A stretch of 64,000 nucleotides of DNA, taken from the NCBI RefSeq assembly GCF_003015185.1, contig NZ_CP027860.1, positions 2,790,001 to 2,854,000 on the forward strand. The letters are read 5' to 3'. The notes beneath the pieces were generated by a model that saw only the letters and a list, made by a program, of their open reading frames with translations, ran no database searches and had not been told where the DNA came from. This DNA comes from Ahniella affigens. GTDB lineage: Bacteria > Pseudomonadota > Gammaproteobacteria > Xanthomonadales > Ahniellaceae. Positions 33,974 to 42,832 of this stretch are shown one piece after another. Positions within the stretch are counted from its first letter, which is position 1; every line of letters starts with the position of its first letter. Position numbers and translations under genes: made by a program.

Positions 33974-35341
33974 ATGAGCCTCGACACCCTGACTGCCCTA
34001 TCCCCGCTGGATGGCCGCTACGCCAGCAAAGTCGCCGCGCTGCGCCCGATCTTCAGCGAATCCGGACTCATGCAGCGACGCGTGCACGTCGAGGTGGAAT
34101 GGCTCATTGCGCTCTCCGACGAGCCCGGTATCAGCGAGGTCCCGAGCCTCTCTGGGGCTGCTCGCGAGTTTCTCCGGGACCTCGCCGTGAACTTCGATAT
34201 CGAGGCCGCGCGCCGCGTGAAAGCGATCGAGGCCACGACGAACCACGACGTCAAAGCGATCGAGTATTGGCTCAAGGAACAAATCGGCCAGCACGCAGAA
34301 CTCGGTCCGTTGCTTGAATTCGTGCATTTCGCGTGCACGAGCGAGGACATCAACAACCTCGCGTATGCCCTGATGCTCGTCGATGCGCGAGACCAAGTGC
34401 TGCGCCCGCGCATCGGTGACATCCGCATACAGTTGGCACACTATGCCACCACTTACGCGGCCACGCCCATGCTCTCGCGCACGCATGGCCAAACGGCCTC
34501 GCCAACCACGCTCGGCAAAGAATTCGCGAACGTCGTGGCGCGCCTGGACCGGCAGCTTCGGCAACTCGACACCTGGCAGTCGCCCGGCAAGATCAACGGT
34601 GCCGTCGGCAATTTCAATGCGCATGCGATCACGTATCCGAACGTCGATTGGCCCACGTTGTCCGAGCGCTTTGTGACGAGCCTTGGCTTGCAATGCGCGC
34701 CGCTGACCACCCAAATTGAGCCCCATGACGGCGTTGCCGAGCTCTGCGATCTGAGCCGCCGGATCGGCACGATCCTGATTGACCTGAGCCGTGATATCTG
34801 GGGCTATGTGTCGCTCGGCTACTTTGCGCAGGCACTCAAACCCGGCGAGGTTGGCTCATCGACCATGCCGCACAAGGTCAACCCCATCGACTTCGAAAAT
34901 GCCGAAGGCAATTTCGGTCTCGCGAATGCACTGTTCGGGCACTTCAGCGAGAAACTGCCGATCTCCCGGTGGCAGCGGGACTTGACCGACTCCACCGTTC
35001 TGCGTGCACTGGGCAGCGCGTTTGGCCACATGCTGGTCGCCCTCGATTCGCTCGCAAAAGGCCTCGGCAAATTGCGGGTCAACGAGCAGCGGCTCGCTGA
35101 CGATCTGAACAACAGTTTCGAAGTGCTCGCCGAGGCGATCCAAACGGTCATGCGCCGCTACGCGCTGCCCGAGCCGTATGAGCGGCTGAAGGCGCTGACG
35201 CGCGGCCAGGGCATTACACCTGACCGCCTTCGTGAATTTGTCGATGGCCTCGAATTGCCGGCCGATGAGAAAGCCCGGCTGCGCGATCTGACGCCTGCAC
35301 AATACATCGGGCTGGCCGCCGAACTGGCCCGGCGCGTCTGA
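33974..35341 (+). CDS. purB: Adenylosuccinate lyase
   Basis: This 455-residue enzyme catalyses two fumarate-releasing steps: SAICAR to AICAR, and adenylosuccinate to AMP. The fumarase-superfamily signature GSSTMPHKVNPIDFENAEGN is intact. TSEDINN and SRTHGQTASPTTLGKE supply further active-site residues. AAGGAG lies 7 bases before the ATG. It diverges from metG and its stop directly abuts the stop of tsaE on the other strand. Confidence 0.98.
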   Translation: MSLDTLTALSPLDGRYASKVAALRPIFSESGLMQRRVHVEVEWLIALSDEPGISEVPSLSGAAREFLRDLAVNFDIEAARRVKAIEATTNHDVKAIEYWLKEQIGQHAELGPLLEFVHFACTSEDINNLAYALMLVDARDQVLRPRIGDIRIQLAHYATTYAATPMLSRTHGQTASPTTLGKEFANVVARLDRQLRQLDTWQSPGKINGAVGNFNAHAITYPNVDWPTLSERFVTSLGLQCAPLTTQIEPHDGVAELCDLSRRIGTILIDLSRDIWGYVSLGYFAQALKPGEVGSSTMPHKVNPIDFENAEGNFGLANALFGHFSEKLPISRWQRDLTDSTVLRALGSAFGHMLVALDSLAKGLGKLRVNEQRLADDLNNSFEVLAEAIQTVMRRYALPEPYERLKALTRGQGITPDRLREFVDGLELPADEKARLRDLTPAQYIGLAAELARRV

Positions 35342-35821
35342 TCAGGACACGGGGCCGTTTGCCGACAGCGCGTCCAACACGCGCTGGCCGGACTGGCTCA
35401 GCGCATGGACTTGCGCAGTGCGGCCGGCGCCATCGTAAGCGAGCTGCACTCGCAAATCGGGATACGCCGTACGCTCGCCGCCTTTGTCTGGCCACTCGAT
35501 CAGTAACACGGCATTCGCATCGGCAAAGCCGGCCAGATCGATCTGCTCCAACTCATCGGGATCGACTAATCGGTACAAGTCAAAATGGTGGATCGCGCCA
35601 AACGGCACGGGATACGACTCGACCAGCGTATACGTTGGACTCTTGACGCGCGTCCCCGGTGCCAAGGTTTGAATCACACCGCGCGCGAGCGTCGTCTTGC
35701 CCGCCCCGAGATTGCCTTCCAGCGCGATCAGCAACGGCGGTTTGAGCGCCAAAGCGAGCCGCGCTGCCAACGCGAGCGTTGCGGCTTCATCGGCGAGTTC
35801 CTCGCTCAAGGCAGTACTCAT
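35342..35821 (-). CDS. tsaE: tRNA threonylcarbamoyladenosine synthesis ATPase TsaE
   Basis: This 159-residue P-loop ATPase is needed for t6A37 formation with TsaB and TsaD. The Walker A is EGNLGAGKTTLARG. SPTYTLVESY and the HFDLYRL motif are family hallmarks, and the IEWPDKG segment follows. The ATG at 35821 overlaps the nnrDE stop in an ATGA junction. The longer upstream frame is not used. Confidence 0.96.
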   Translation of the reverse strand: MSTALSEELADEAATLALAARLALALKPPLLIALEGNLGAGKTTLARGVIQTLAPGTRVKSPTYTLVESYPVPFGAIHHFDLYRLVDPDELEQIDLAGFADANAVLLIEWPDKGGERTAYPDLRVQLAYDGAGRTAQVHALSQSGQRVLDALSANGPVS

Positions 35822-37296
35822 TTCAGCACCTCGATGGCTCCCAAATGGTCGATCATGGCGCTTGGCTGCACATTGCGAAATCCGCGCGTCGACAGGAGCC
35901 AGTCGCCGGTCCGTGCGTGCACCAACACGGCGGTACAGGCGCATTGCCAAGCATCACGGGTTTGGGCCAGAAGCCCGACCAACAGACCACTCAGCACATC
36001 GCCCATGCCCGCCACCGCCATACCCGGATTGCCATCGAGACATACTGCCGCTCGGCCATCCGGATGCGCCAGCACCGTGCCCGCGCCCTTCAGAATAATG
36101 ATGGCGCCAAACCGCGCCGCAAGCTGATGTGCGGCGGCGAGGCGATCGCGTTGAATGCTGTCGGTGCTGCCGCCAAGCAGACGGGCGGCTTCAGTCGGAT
36201 GCGGGGTGAGAATGACTGACGTCGACAATGACCGTGGCGACTGCGCGAGCACATTGAGCGCATCGGCATCGACCACGGCCGGGCGGCCAGTCGTTCTGAA
36301 GTCCTGCCACCATGACTCAAAGCGCTCGCGGCCCAACTCGCCCTGCCCTATGCCTGGGCCAATCAGAACGGCACTCGCCCGCTGCAGCCATTCGGCAGTC
36401 AGTGCGTGATCACTCGTGCTCATCACTTCCGGGTGCCGGATCAGCGCGGCGGCCACCGCAGCGTCGGTACTGCAGAGACATACGTATCCAGGCGCCGCCC
36501 GCAGTGCCGCACCCGCACTGAGCAACGCCGCCCCATGCATGCCTGGCGCGCCCGCCAGGATCAGCGCGCGACCGTAATCTCCCTTGTGACTGACACGCGG
36601 CCGCGGTTGCTGCCACATTGCCAGATCGCTGGCCTGCAGCGCGCGCATCGTCGACGGCGGCACCACCACATCCAGATCGTCAACCTGCAACCGCCCCACG
36701 TAATTGAGGGCGGCACCGAGCACGTGGCCGGGCTTTGCGACGATGAGTGCGAGCGTCCGGGTAGCAGTCACGGTAACGCCCGGGCAATCGCCCGTGTCAC
36801 CCATCGCGCCCGAGGGCAAATCCAAAGCCAACACGGGTTGTGATGACGCATTGATCCACTGAATGGCGGCGCCACTCACGCCCTCCGGCGCGCGATTCAG
36901 GCCGATTCCGAAGATCGCATCGACGATCAGATCGGCATCAGGCGGAGGCAGATCCGGATCAAACAACTCGATCTCGCCGCCCGCCGAAAGCCAGTCCTGA
37001 CGGGCACGCCTGGCCTCGCTGGCCTGACTTTCCGCAGCGGTCGCAATAACCCGCACGTGGCGACCGTCCGCTTTGAGCAGGACCGCCAACGCAAAGCCGT
37101 CGCCACCGTTATTGCCCGATCCGCAGACCACAACAATGCGGCGCGCCATGGGCCAGTGCACGTGTAGGCAGCCAAACGCAGCCCGCGCGGCGGCGGCCAT
37201 CAAGGGGTACAAATCGCCGCCTTGGAGCGACGCATGCGCACGTTCGAGCGCGCGTACGTCGGCTTCGCGGTAAATCCAGTCCACAGCTTTCAACAT
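35818..37296 (-). CDS. nnrDE: Bifunctional NAD(P)HX epimerase / ADP-dependent dehydratase
   Basis: This 492-residue repair enzyme epimerises and dehydrates hydrated NAD(P)H. The N-terminal YjeF_N domain shows VVCGSGNNGGDGFALA, LIVDAIFGIGLNR and LALDLPSGAMGDTG. The C-terminal kinase-like domain shows HKGDYGRALILAG, ILTPHPTEAARLLG and NPGMAVAGMGDVLSG (ADP/Mg site). It lies directly before tsaE with a 4-base overlap, the common gammaproteobacterial order. Confidence 0.96.
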   Translation of the reverse strand: MLKAVDWIYREADVRALERAHASLQGGDLYPLMAAAARAAFGCLHVHWPMARRIVVVCGSGNNGGDGFALAVLLKADGRHVRVIATAAESQASEARRARQDWLSAGGEIELFDPDLPPPDADLIVDAIFGIGLNRAPEGVSGAAIQWINASSQPVLALDLPSGAMGDTGDCPGVTVTATRTLALIVAKPGHVLGAALNYVGRLQVDDLDVVVPPSTMRALQASDLAMWQQPRPRVSHKGDYGRALILAGAPGMHGAALLSAGAALRAAPGYVCLCSTDAAVAAALIRHPEVMSTSDHALTAEWLQRASAVLIGPGIGQGELGRERFESWWQDFRTTGRPAVVDADALNVLAQSPRSLSTSVILTPHPTEAARLLGGSTDSIQRDRLAAAHQLAARFGAIIILKGAGTVLAHPDGRAAVCLDGNPGMAVAGMGDVLSGLLVGLLAQTRDAWQCACTAVLVHARTGDWLLSTRGFRNVQPSAMIDHLGAIEVLK

Positions 37297-37509
37297 GAGC
37301 CCATGATATCAGGCACATTGCAGCGCGCCGGTTTCGGGGGACTATAAGGGCTGGCACGGACGCTGAACCCGACCTGGTTGACCCAACCGGTCCGGTACAC
37401 CGCCCTCATTGCAATCGTGTCGGCAACGTCTGCAGTTCGGAACCGCCCACCCGGCAATCCGATTCGGGCAACGCTGCGCGGTGGCCCCACACGGCAGACG
37501 GAGCATGTC

Positions 37510-37923
37510 ATGGCAAAAGTAGTCGGATTAGGCGGATTGTTCTTCAAGGCCGGCGCACCGGGCGCGCTGTCGGACTGGTATCACAAGCATCTCGGAATGC
37601 CGACCGAAGCCTGGGGAGGCGCCATGTTTCTGTTGCGCGATCACGCGCGACCGACGCAACTCACGTATTCGGTCTGGTCGCCCTTTCCGGCTGACACCCA
37701 GTATTTCCAACCAAGTGACAAGCCGTTCATGGTGAATCTCCGCGTGGATGATCTGGACGGCCTGCTCGCCCAACTTCGCGAGCAAGGCGTTTCGGTGCTG
37801 GACCGCCGCGAGGACTCCGAAAACGGCAAGTTCGGTTACGTGGTCGACCCGGAAGGGGTTCTCCTTGAACTTTGGGAACCAAATCCCGACGACCCTGGAT
37901 TACCGAAACCGGATGCGGCATAA
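37510..37923 (+). CDS. VOC-family (glyoxalase/bleomycin-resistance fold) protein
   Basis: This 137-residue protein of the vicinal oxygen chelate superfamily has two beta-alpha-beta-beta-beta repeats: LGGLFFKAGAPGALSDWYHKHLG and VNLRVDDLDGLLAQLREQG, ending in YVVDPEGVLLELWEP with a metal-ligand Glu. The ATG at 37510 follows GACGGAGCATGTC. The next gene begins 30 bases after its stop in the same direction. The substrate is unknown. Confidence 0.9.
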   Translation: MAKVVGLGGLFFKAGAPGALSDWYHKHLGMPTEAWGGAMFLLRDHARPTQLTYSVWSPFPADTQYFQPSDKPFMVNLRVDDLDGLLAQLREQGVSVLDRREDSENGKFGYVVDPEGVLLELWEPNPDDPGLPKPDAA

Positions 37924-37953
37924 AGGCAGTCCCAGCCGCTTCGGGATGGTCCA

Positions 37954-40380
37954 ATGAGTCACAGCTGTTCACTGCGCATGGCCGCAGGTTTCCTCTTGCT
38001 GCTGCCAAGCCTCTTGGTTGGCACCAACGTCCGCGCGTCGGATGCGCCGAAGGACCCGCTCGCGGGCACAGTGCTTCATGCTGGTCTGTTGCCATTGCAT
38101 GTTGACGTCGACGAAGGTCGCGTCCTGATGGACGTGGCCGATTTACCGGCCGACTTGCTCATGGTCAGCACCATCGAACATGCGCTCGGTTCGAACGATG
38201 TGGGTCTGGATCGGGCGCAGAACGGTGAGCCGCGATTAGTCCGGTTTCAGCGCGTCGGCAAGAGGGTGCTGCTGATCCAGGAGAACACCAAGTTTCTGGC
38301 CCACACCAGTGATCGCGACGAAGCCCGGGCGGCGACCGAAGCGTTCGCGGAAGCGGTGCTATGGTCAACCGAGTTGATCAAGAGCGAACGCGCGCCGGCC
38401 GCACAGTTGGTGGATGTGTCCGGGTTGGTCAAGCTCGACCTGCACGGCGTGGCGGATCGGCTGAAACTCACCGGACAAGGACCGCACAGTCTGGATGCGG
38501 ACCGCAGCAGCCTGCTGCCGGACGCCTGCCAGACGTTCCCGAACAACGTCGAGCTCTCGGGCCTGCTGACCTTCAGCGGCAGCGGTGAGGGCCCATTCGT
38601 CCAGCAAGTGGCAGCCGACCCGAAAAGTCTGTCAATTACGCAGCGCCTGAGCTTGATCCGACTGCCCGAAGCCGGATTCCGTTCGCGCGCCTACCACCCG
38701 GCATCGGGCGGTTTCAGCATTGGTCGCTACGACTTCGCACAGGCCATCGATGCCCCACTAGAGCAACGCTTTCAACCCCGCTTCCGGCTTGAAAAGACCG
38801 ATCCCGCTTTGGCTCGGAGCCCGGTCAAGAAGCCGATTGTGTTCTACCTCGACCGCGGCACACCAGAACCCATCCGCTCGGCGTTGCTCGAAGGCGCCAA
38901 TTGGTGGCGCGACGCGTTCGATGCCGCCGGTTTCATTGATGGCTTCCGTGCCGAACTGGCGCCGGCCGGCATGTCGATGAGCGATGTCCGCTTCAACACG
39001 ATCACCTGGACGCATCGCGCGACACGCGGCTGGTCTTATGGCGGCGGGCTGATCGATCCGCGTACCGGCGAAATCATCAAAGGCTACGTCAACCTGGGTT
39101 CGCAGCGCGTCCGCCAGGATCTCTTGATCGCCGAGGGTCTGCTCGCACCGTATCGCGCTGGCGCGGATCCCGCACTGAAGCAGGAAGCCCTGAACATGGC
39201 CCTGCACCGGCTGAAGCAACTTGCCGCCCATGAAGTCGGTCATGCGCTGGGCTTTGCACACAATTTTGCCGCGAGCCGCAACGGCGACGGGTCCGTGCTC
39301 GACTATCCGCATCCACAGTTCCGCTTTGATGGCGCGGACGGCATTCGTCTCGATCAACCCTATGGTCGCGGTGTGGGGACGTGGGACAAATTCCTGGTCG
39401 CACATGCATACAGTCAATTCCCGATAGCGGACGAGGCCAGTCGTCTCGCCACGTTACGCGCGGAGATCCGCAGCAAAGGCTACGACTACGTATCCGATCC
39501 CGATGCCCGCGCGCCGGGAGACGCACATGCGGAAGGGTTGCTTTGGGATGTGCCCGGTGATCCGTTGACAGGCTTCTTTGCCATGATGAAGGCACGCGAG
39601 CGGGCGCTACGGCGCTTTTCCGACGGGGCCCTGCCTCCGGATCGTCAGAACGGCGAGGCCGCGCGCCGGCTGGTTCCGATCTACTTATTGCATCGATACC
39701 AAACCGAAGCGGTGGCGCGTCTTTTGGGCGGCACGGAATATCGGTACGGCACCATCGCCGATTCGGACTGGACCGCTCGCGCCGTTCCGGCCGACACCCA
39801 GGCGCGCGCGTTGGCGGCGCTGACGACCGCCCTCGATGTGGGAATCCTGCGGTTGCCCGAACGTACGTTGGCCACGCTGAATCCGCCCGCAAACGACTAT
39901 GCCAAATCACCCGAAGATTTCGACTCGCAGATGCTGCCAATGTTTGATCCGATCGAGGCGGGTCGGGTTGCCACCGCCGTGGTCCTGCAGTTTGCGCTCG
40001 ATCCGCAACGACTGAATCGCATGGCCTGGCAGCACGCGGCCGATTCGGCGAGCCCGGGCCCCGAGTTGGTCTTCGATCAGTTGATTCGCGAATCGTGGCT
40101 TGAACGGCACGCCAAGGGCACCGATCGGGCACTGCAGACCACGCGCAACTGGACCTGTCTTGATGGCGCCTTGCAAGTGTTGCAGAGCGGCCTCTTGCAT
40201 GCGGAGGTAGCGGCAACATGGCGCCAGCAACTCCGGCAGTTGACGGAAACGTTGGAACAGATGGGTCGGCAGGACGCCGACGCGAGCGCTGCGGCCAGTC
40301 TCATCCGGCGCTATCTGGACGATCCGACGCGCGTGCCGCTGCGTGCGCTGCCTCGCATTCCGCCGGGGGCGCCGATTTAA
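37954..40380 (+). CDS. Secreted zinc metalloprotease, DUF5117/DUF4953 type
   Basis: This 808-residue protein has a signal peptide (residues 1-29). Its metzincin-type zinc motif HEVGHALGFAH at residues 426-436 (HExxHxxGxxH) is complete. The first ~250 residues resemble the DUF5117 domain, and the part around the zinc site resembles DUF4953, a pairing seen in large secreted proteases of gammaproteobacteria and Bacteroidetes. The C-terminal ~250 residues are helical and carry SPGPELVFDQLIRESWL. It is expected in the periplasm or outside the cell. Substrates are unknown. Confidence 0.88.
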   Translation: MSHSCSLRMAAGFLLLLPSLLVGTNVRASDAPKDPLAGTVLHAGLLPLHVDVDEGRVLMDVADLPADLLMVSTIEHALGSNDVGLDRAQNGEPRLVRFQRVGKRVLLIQENTKFLAHTSDRDEARAATEAFAEAVLWSTELIKSERAPAAQLVDVSGLVKLDLHGVADRLKLTGQGPHSLDADRSSLLPDACQTFPNNVELSGLLTFSGSGEGPFVQQVAADPKSLSITQRLSLIRLPEAGFRSRAYHPASGGFSIGRYDFAQAIDAPLEQRFQPRFRLEKTDPALARSPVKKPIVFYLDRGTPEPIRSALLEGANWWRDAFDAAGFIDGFRAELAPAGMSMSDVRFNTITWTHRATRGWSYGGGLIDPRTGEIIKGYVNLGSQRVRQDLLIAEGLLAPYRAGADPALKQEALNMALHRLKQLAAHEVGHALGFAHNFAASRNGDGSVLDYPHPQFRFDGADGIRLDQPYGRGVGTWDKFLVAHAYSQFPIADEASRLATLRAEIRSKGYDYVSDPDARAPGDAHAEGLLWDVPGDPLTGFFAMMKARERALRRFSDGALPPDRQNGEAARRLVPIYLLHRYQTEAVARLLGGTEYRYGTIADSDWTARAVPADTQARALAALTTALDVGILRLPERTLATLNPPANDYAKSPEDFDSQMLPMFDPIEAGRVATAVVLQFALDPQRLNRMAWQHAADSASPGPELVFDQLIRESWLERHAKGTDRALQTTRNWTCLDGALQVLQSGLLHAEVAATWRQQLRQLTETLEQMGRQDADASAAASLIRRYLDDPTRVPLRALPRIPPGAPI

Positions 40381-40514
40381 GACGCGCCTGAATCAAGCCA
40401 ATCTGGACGTTCAGGCCCACGCTGAGTCCAGCACCTAGTCGGCCGCGGCGAAGACCGGGATCCGAATACAGCGTGTCAGGTCATGGCAGGGCTTTGAGCG
40501 CACTGGGCGCCGCT

Positions 40515-42560
40515 TCAAACGGCTTCAATGCGATTGCGGCCCAGGGCCTTTGCGCGATACAGGGCGTGATCGGCCCGCGCCAAGACGCTGACCAATCCGG
40601 AGGTTTCCTGGCTGTTGAGGCGGGCCAGACCAAAGCTCGCAGTCACGCTGATCGGCCCTTGGCTGGTCTGAAAAGCTTGCTCCGCCAAACGCTCACGCAC
40701 GTCCTCGACGATGCGTGGCGCATGCGTGGCAAGATTGCCGCTCAAGACGACCAAGAACTCTTCGCCACCCCAACGGCCAACATGCGCTTCCGGTGGTAAC
40801 AGGCGCCGCAAGCGCGCCGCCATCTCTTGCAGAACGCGGTCGCCTTCGGCGTGCCCATAGGTGTCGTTGATGGCCTTGAAGCGATCGATGTCCAAGAGCA
40901 CGAGCGCCACGCTTTGGCCCTCCGTGCGAAAGCGTTGCATGACGCCATCCAGGACGTTCATCGTCGCGCGGCGATTCGGCAATTGGGTCAGGCTGTCGGT
41001 GTTTGCCGCACGGTCCAGCGCGGCCGCCGTCTCAACCAAGGCCGTATGGAGTCGTGACAATTCATCGCGACTGGCCTTGAGTTCAGCATTGAGCCGCTGC
41101 GATTCGCGAAACCGGAACGACACAAACGCCAGCCCGCCCAGGACCGCGAAGAACGCCGACGCGAGTGCGATGCCGGCCCAGCGTTGGCGCGTAATTCGCA
41201 ATGATTGAATCTGGTTGTCGCGCTCCAGAAGCTTTTTCTCGGCTTCGACCCGGGCCTGATCGAGGTCGGCCTGCAATCCAGCAATCTTGCGGCTGGCCGT
41301 TTCCAGTGACAGTTCGCGATCGAGTTCGCCGTGAGCCTTGCGCGACTCGAACGCCGCTTCGGCATCACCCAGCGCGAGTTGCACCGTCGCCAACTGGTCA
41401 AGCGCCTCGCGCTCCAGAACTTTGTCCCCCAGGCGGCGGGCATCGTAAACCGTTCGGCCGCCTTGGCTCCGTGCTTCCTGATAGTCGCCCAATTCGCTCA
41501 ACACATGCAGCTGCGACAACCGGAGCAACACCTGATCGCGCAGCGCGACTTGATTGAATTGCTGCATGGCACGGTCGGACCACTCTTTGGCCTCGTCCAT
41601 CCGGCCTTGCGCGAGCCGCACTTCGGCCAGGGTCGTAAATGCATTGACTTTGTTCGGCGGACTGCCTGACGCCTCAGCATCCTCGGCGGCGGTCATCGCA
41701 TAGCGCTCCGCTTCGCCGATCCGACCCAGATTAAGCAGTGACTTGCCGAGCTCGCCGCGCAGCGCAATGCCTTCGCGGCGATCGCGGGGTTCGAGCATGC
41801 CGAGCGCACGGACCATGTTCTCGGCACCGAGCTCCTCATCCTCCAGATTCCGGTACAGGTTACCGAGCAAGCGGTGACTGCGCGCCATCTCTTGCTTGTT
41901 GCCCAGGCGGGTTGCCGCTTCCAATGCGGCATTGTGCTGCAACCTGGCCTCGGCAAACCGACCGATGCGGCCAAAGATCATGCCCATGGCATTCTGCGTG
42001 TGCGCCACACCCAGCGCGTCACCGGCGGCCTCGAATTGCGCTTGCGCTTTCTGAAACTGCCGAATCGCCAGTTCGGGCCGGCCATCCTTCCGATCCAGCA
42101 CACCGCGCTGATAGTGCACTTCCGCGCGCCACGGAGCATGATCAAAGGCGTTCGCAATCAGATTCATCCGATCGATGTATTGCAACGCCTCCTCGGTACG
42201 GCCACGATTGCCGAGCATGCTGGCCAACCGGGTCAGCACCGCAAATTCGAGATCACGAAGCGACAGGACTCTTGCATCTTTGAGCAAATCCAAGAGCATG
42301 GCCTGAGCGCGCTCCGGATGCTCTTGCTCGTCTTCAAACTCAGCGACCGCCAGTTTGGCCCAGGCCTTGTTCACTGGGTCCGTGGCCCGGCGTTCGGCTT
42401 GGATTGCCTGGGCTTCCAACACGTCTACCGTTGCCGCGCGATTGGCGCGAAGGGCCGCAATCGCCGGGGGTTCGCTGGACGTGACAGCCGCGCACGCCAT
42501 ACCCAGCCATAAGCTGAGGCACGCGCCAATTGGCAGCATCCATGTACGAATCCCTGTCAT
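40515..42560 (-). CDS. Periplasmic-TPR diguanylate cyclase (GGDEF)
   Basis: This 681-residue protein has a signal segment, a large TPR-like helical sensor (about residues 40-430; repeats such as ALQYIDRMN and AIRQFQKAQAQFEAAGDALG), a coiled coil, and a TM helix (about 465-485, IALASAFFAVLGGLAFVSF). A cytoplasmic GGDEF domain follows with the RWGGEEF signature near residue 597. It should synthesise c-di-GMP in response to a periplasmic signal. It is the second active-looking cyclase in the window; no phosphodiesterase is adjacent. Confidence 0.93.
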   Translation of the reverse strand: MTGIRTWMLPIGACLSLWLGMACAAVTSSEPPAIAALRANRAATVDVLEAQAIQAERRATDPVNKAWAKLAVAEFEDEQEHPERAQAMLLDLLKDARVLSLRDLEFAVLTRLASMLGNRGRTEEALQYIDRMNLIANAFDHAPWRAEVHYQRGVLDRKDGRPELAIRQFQKAQAQFEAAGDALGVAHTQNAMGMIFGRIGRFAEARLQHNAALEAATRLGNKQEMARSHRLLGNLYRNLEDEELGAENMVRALGMLEPRDRREGIALRGELGKSLLNLGRIGEAERYAMTAAEDAEASGSPPNKVNAFTTLAEVRLAQGRMDEAKEWSDRAMQQFNQVALRDQVLLRLSQLHVLSELGDYQEARSQGGRTVYDARRLGDKVLEREALDQLATVQLALGDAEAAFESRKAHGELDRELSLETASRKIAGLQADLDQARVEAEKKLLERDNQIQSLRITRQRWAGIALASAFFAVLGGLAFVSFRFRESQRLNAELKASRDELSRLHTALVETAAALDRAANTDSLTQLPNRRATMNVLDGVMQRFRTEGQSVALVLLDIDRFKAINDTYGHAEGDRVLQEMAARLRRLLPPEAHVGRWGGEEFLVVLSGNLATHAPRIVEDVRERLAEQAFQTSQGPISVTASFGLARLNSQETSGLVSVLARADHALYRAKALGRNRIEAV

Positions 42561-42716
42561 GAACGAATGTTACACGCGTTCACGAGTTCTGCTCATCACC
42601 GGGCGATGTTTCGATCTGCCCGAGCCAGGGGTTTGCCAGACTTGGTTCAGTTCGCGCTCAGGCACACAATTCGGCTAGAAACGGGTCCAGGATGGAGAAC
42701 CGATCCGCAGCGGGCC

Positions 42717-42752
42717 CAAAACGCGACCGGCCGGGCAATCGCCCGGCCGGTC
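42717..42752 (-). terminator. Long-stem hairpin after the BNR/PKD protein gene
   Basis: GACCGGCCGGGC (42725-42736), loop AATC and GCCCGGCCGGTC form a perfect 12-bp stem. On the minus strand it is followed by GCGTTTTGG, a short T run. It lies 80 bases after the stop of the large secreted-protein gene, which reads leftward. The weak T-tract lowers certainty. Confidence 0.65.
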
Positions 42753-42832
42753 GTCAAAAACGCTTCCTGAATCGTTGGAACAATCCCGGCCGGTTCCGAC
42801 CAGCCGGGTTGCATCACGATTTTCGACGCTGA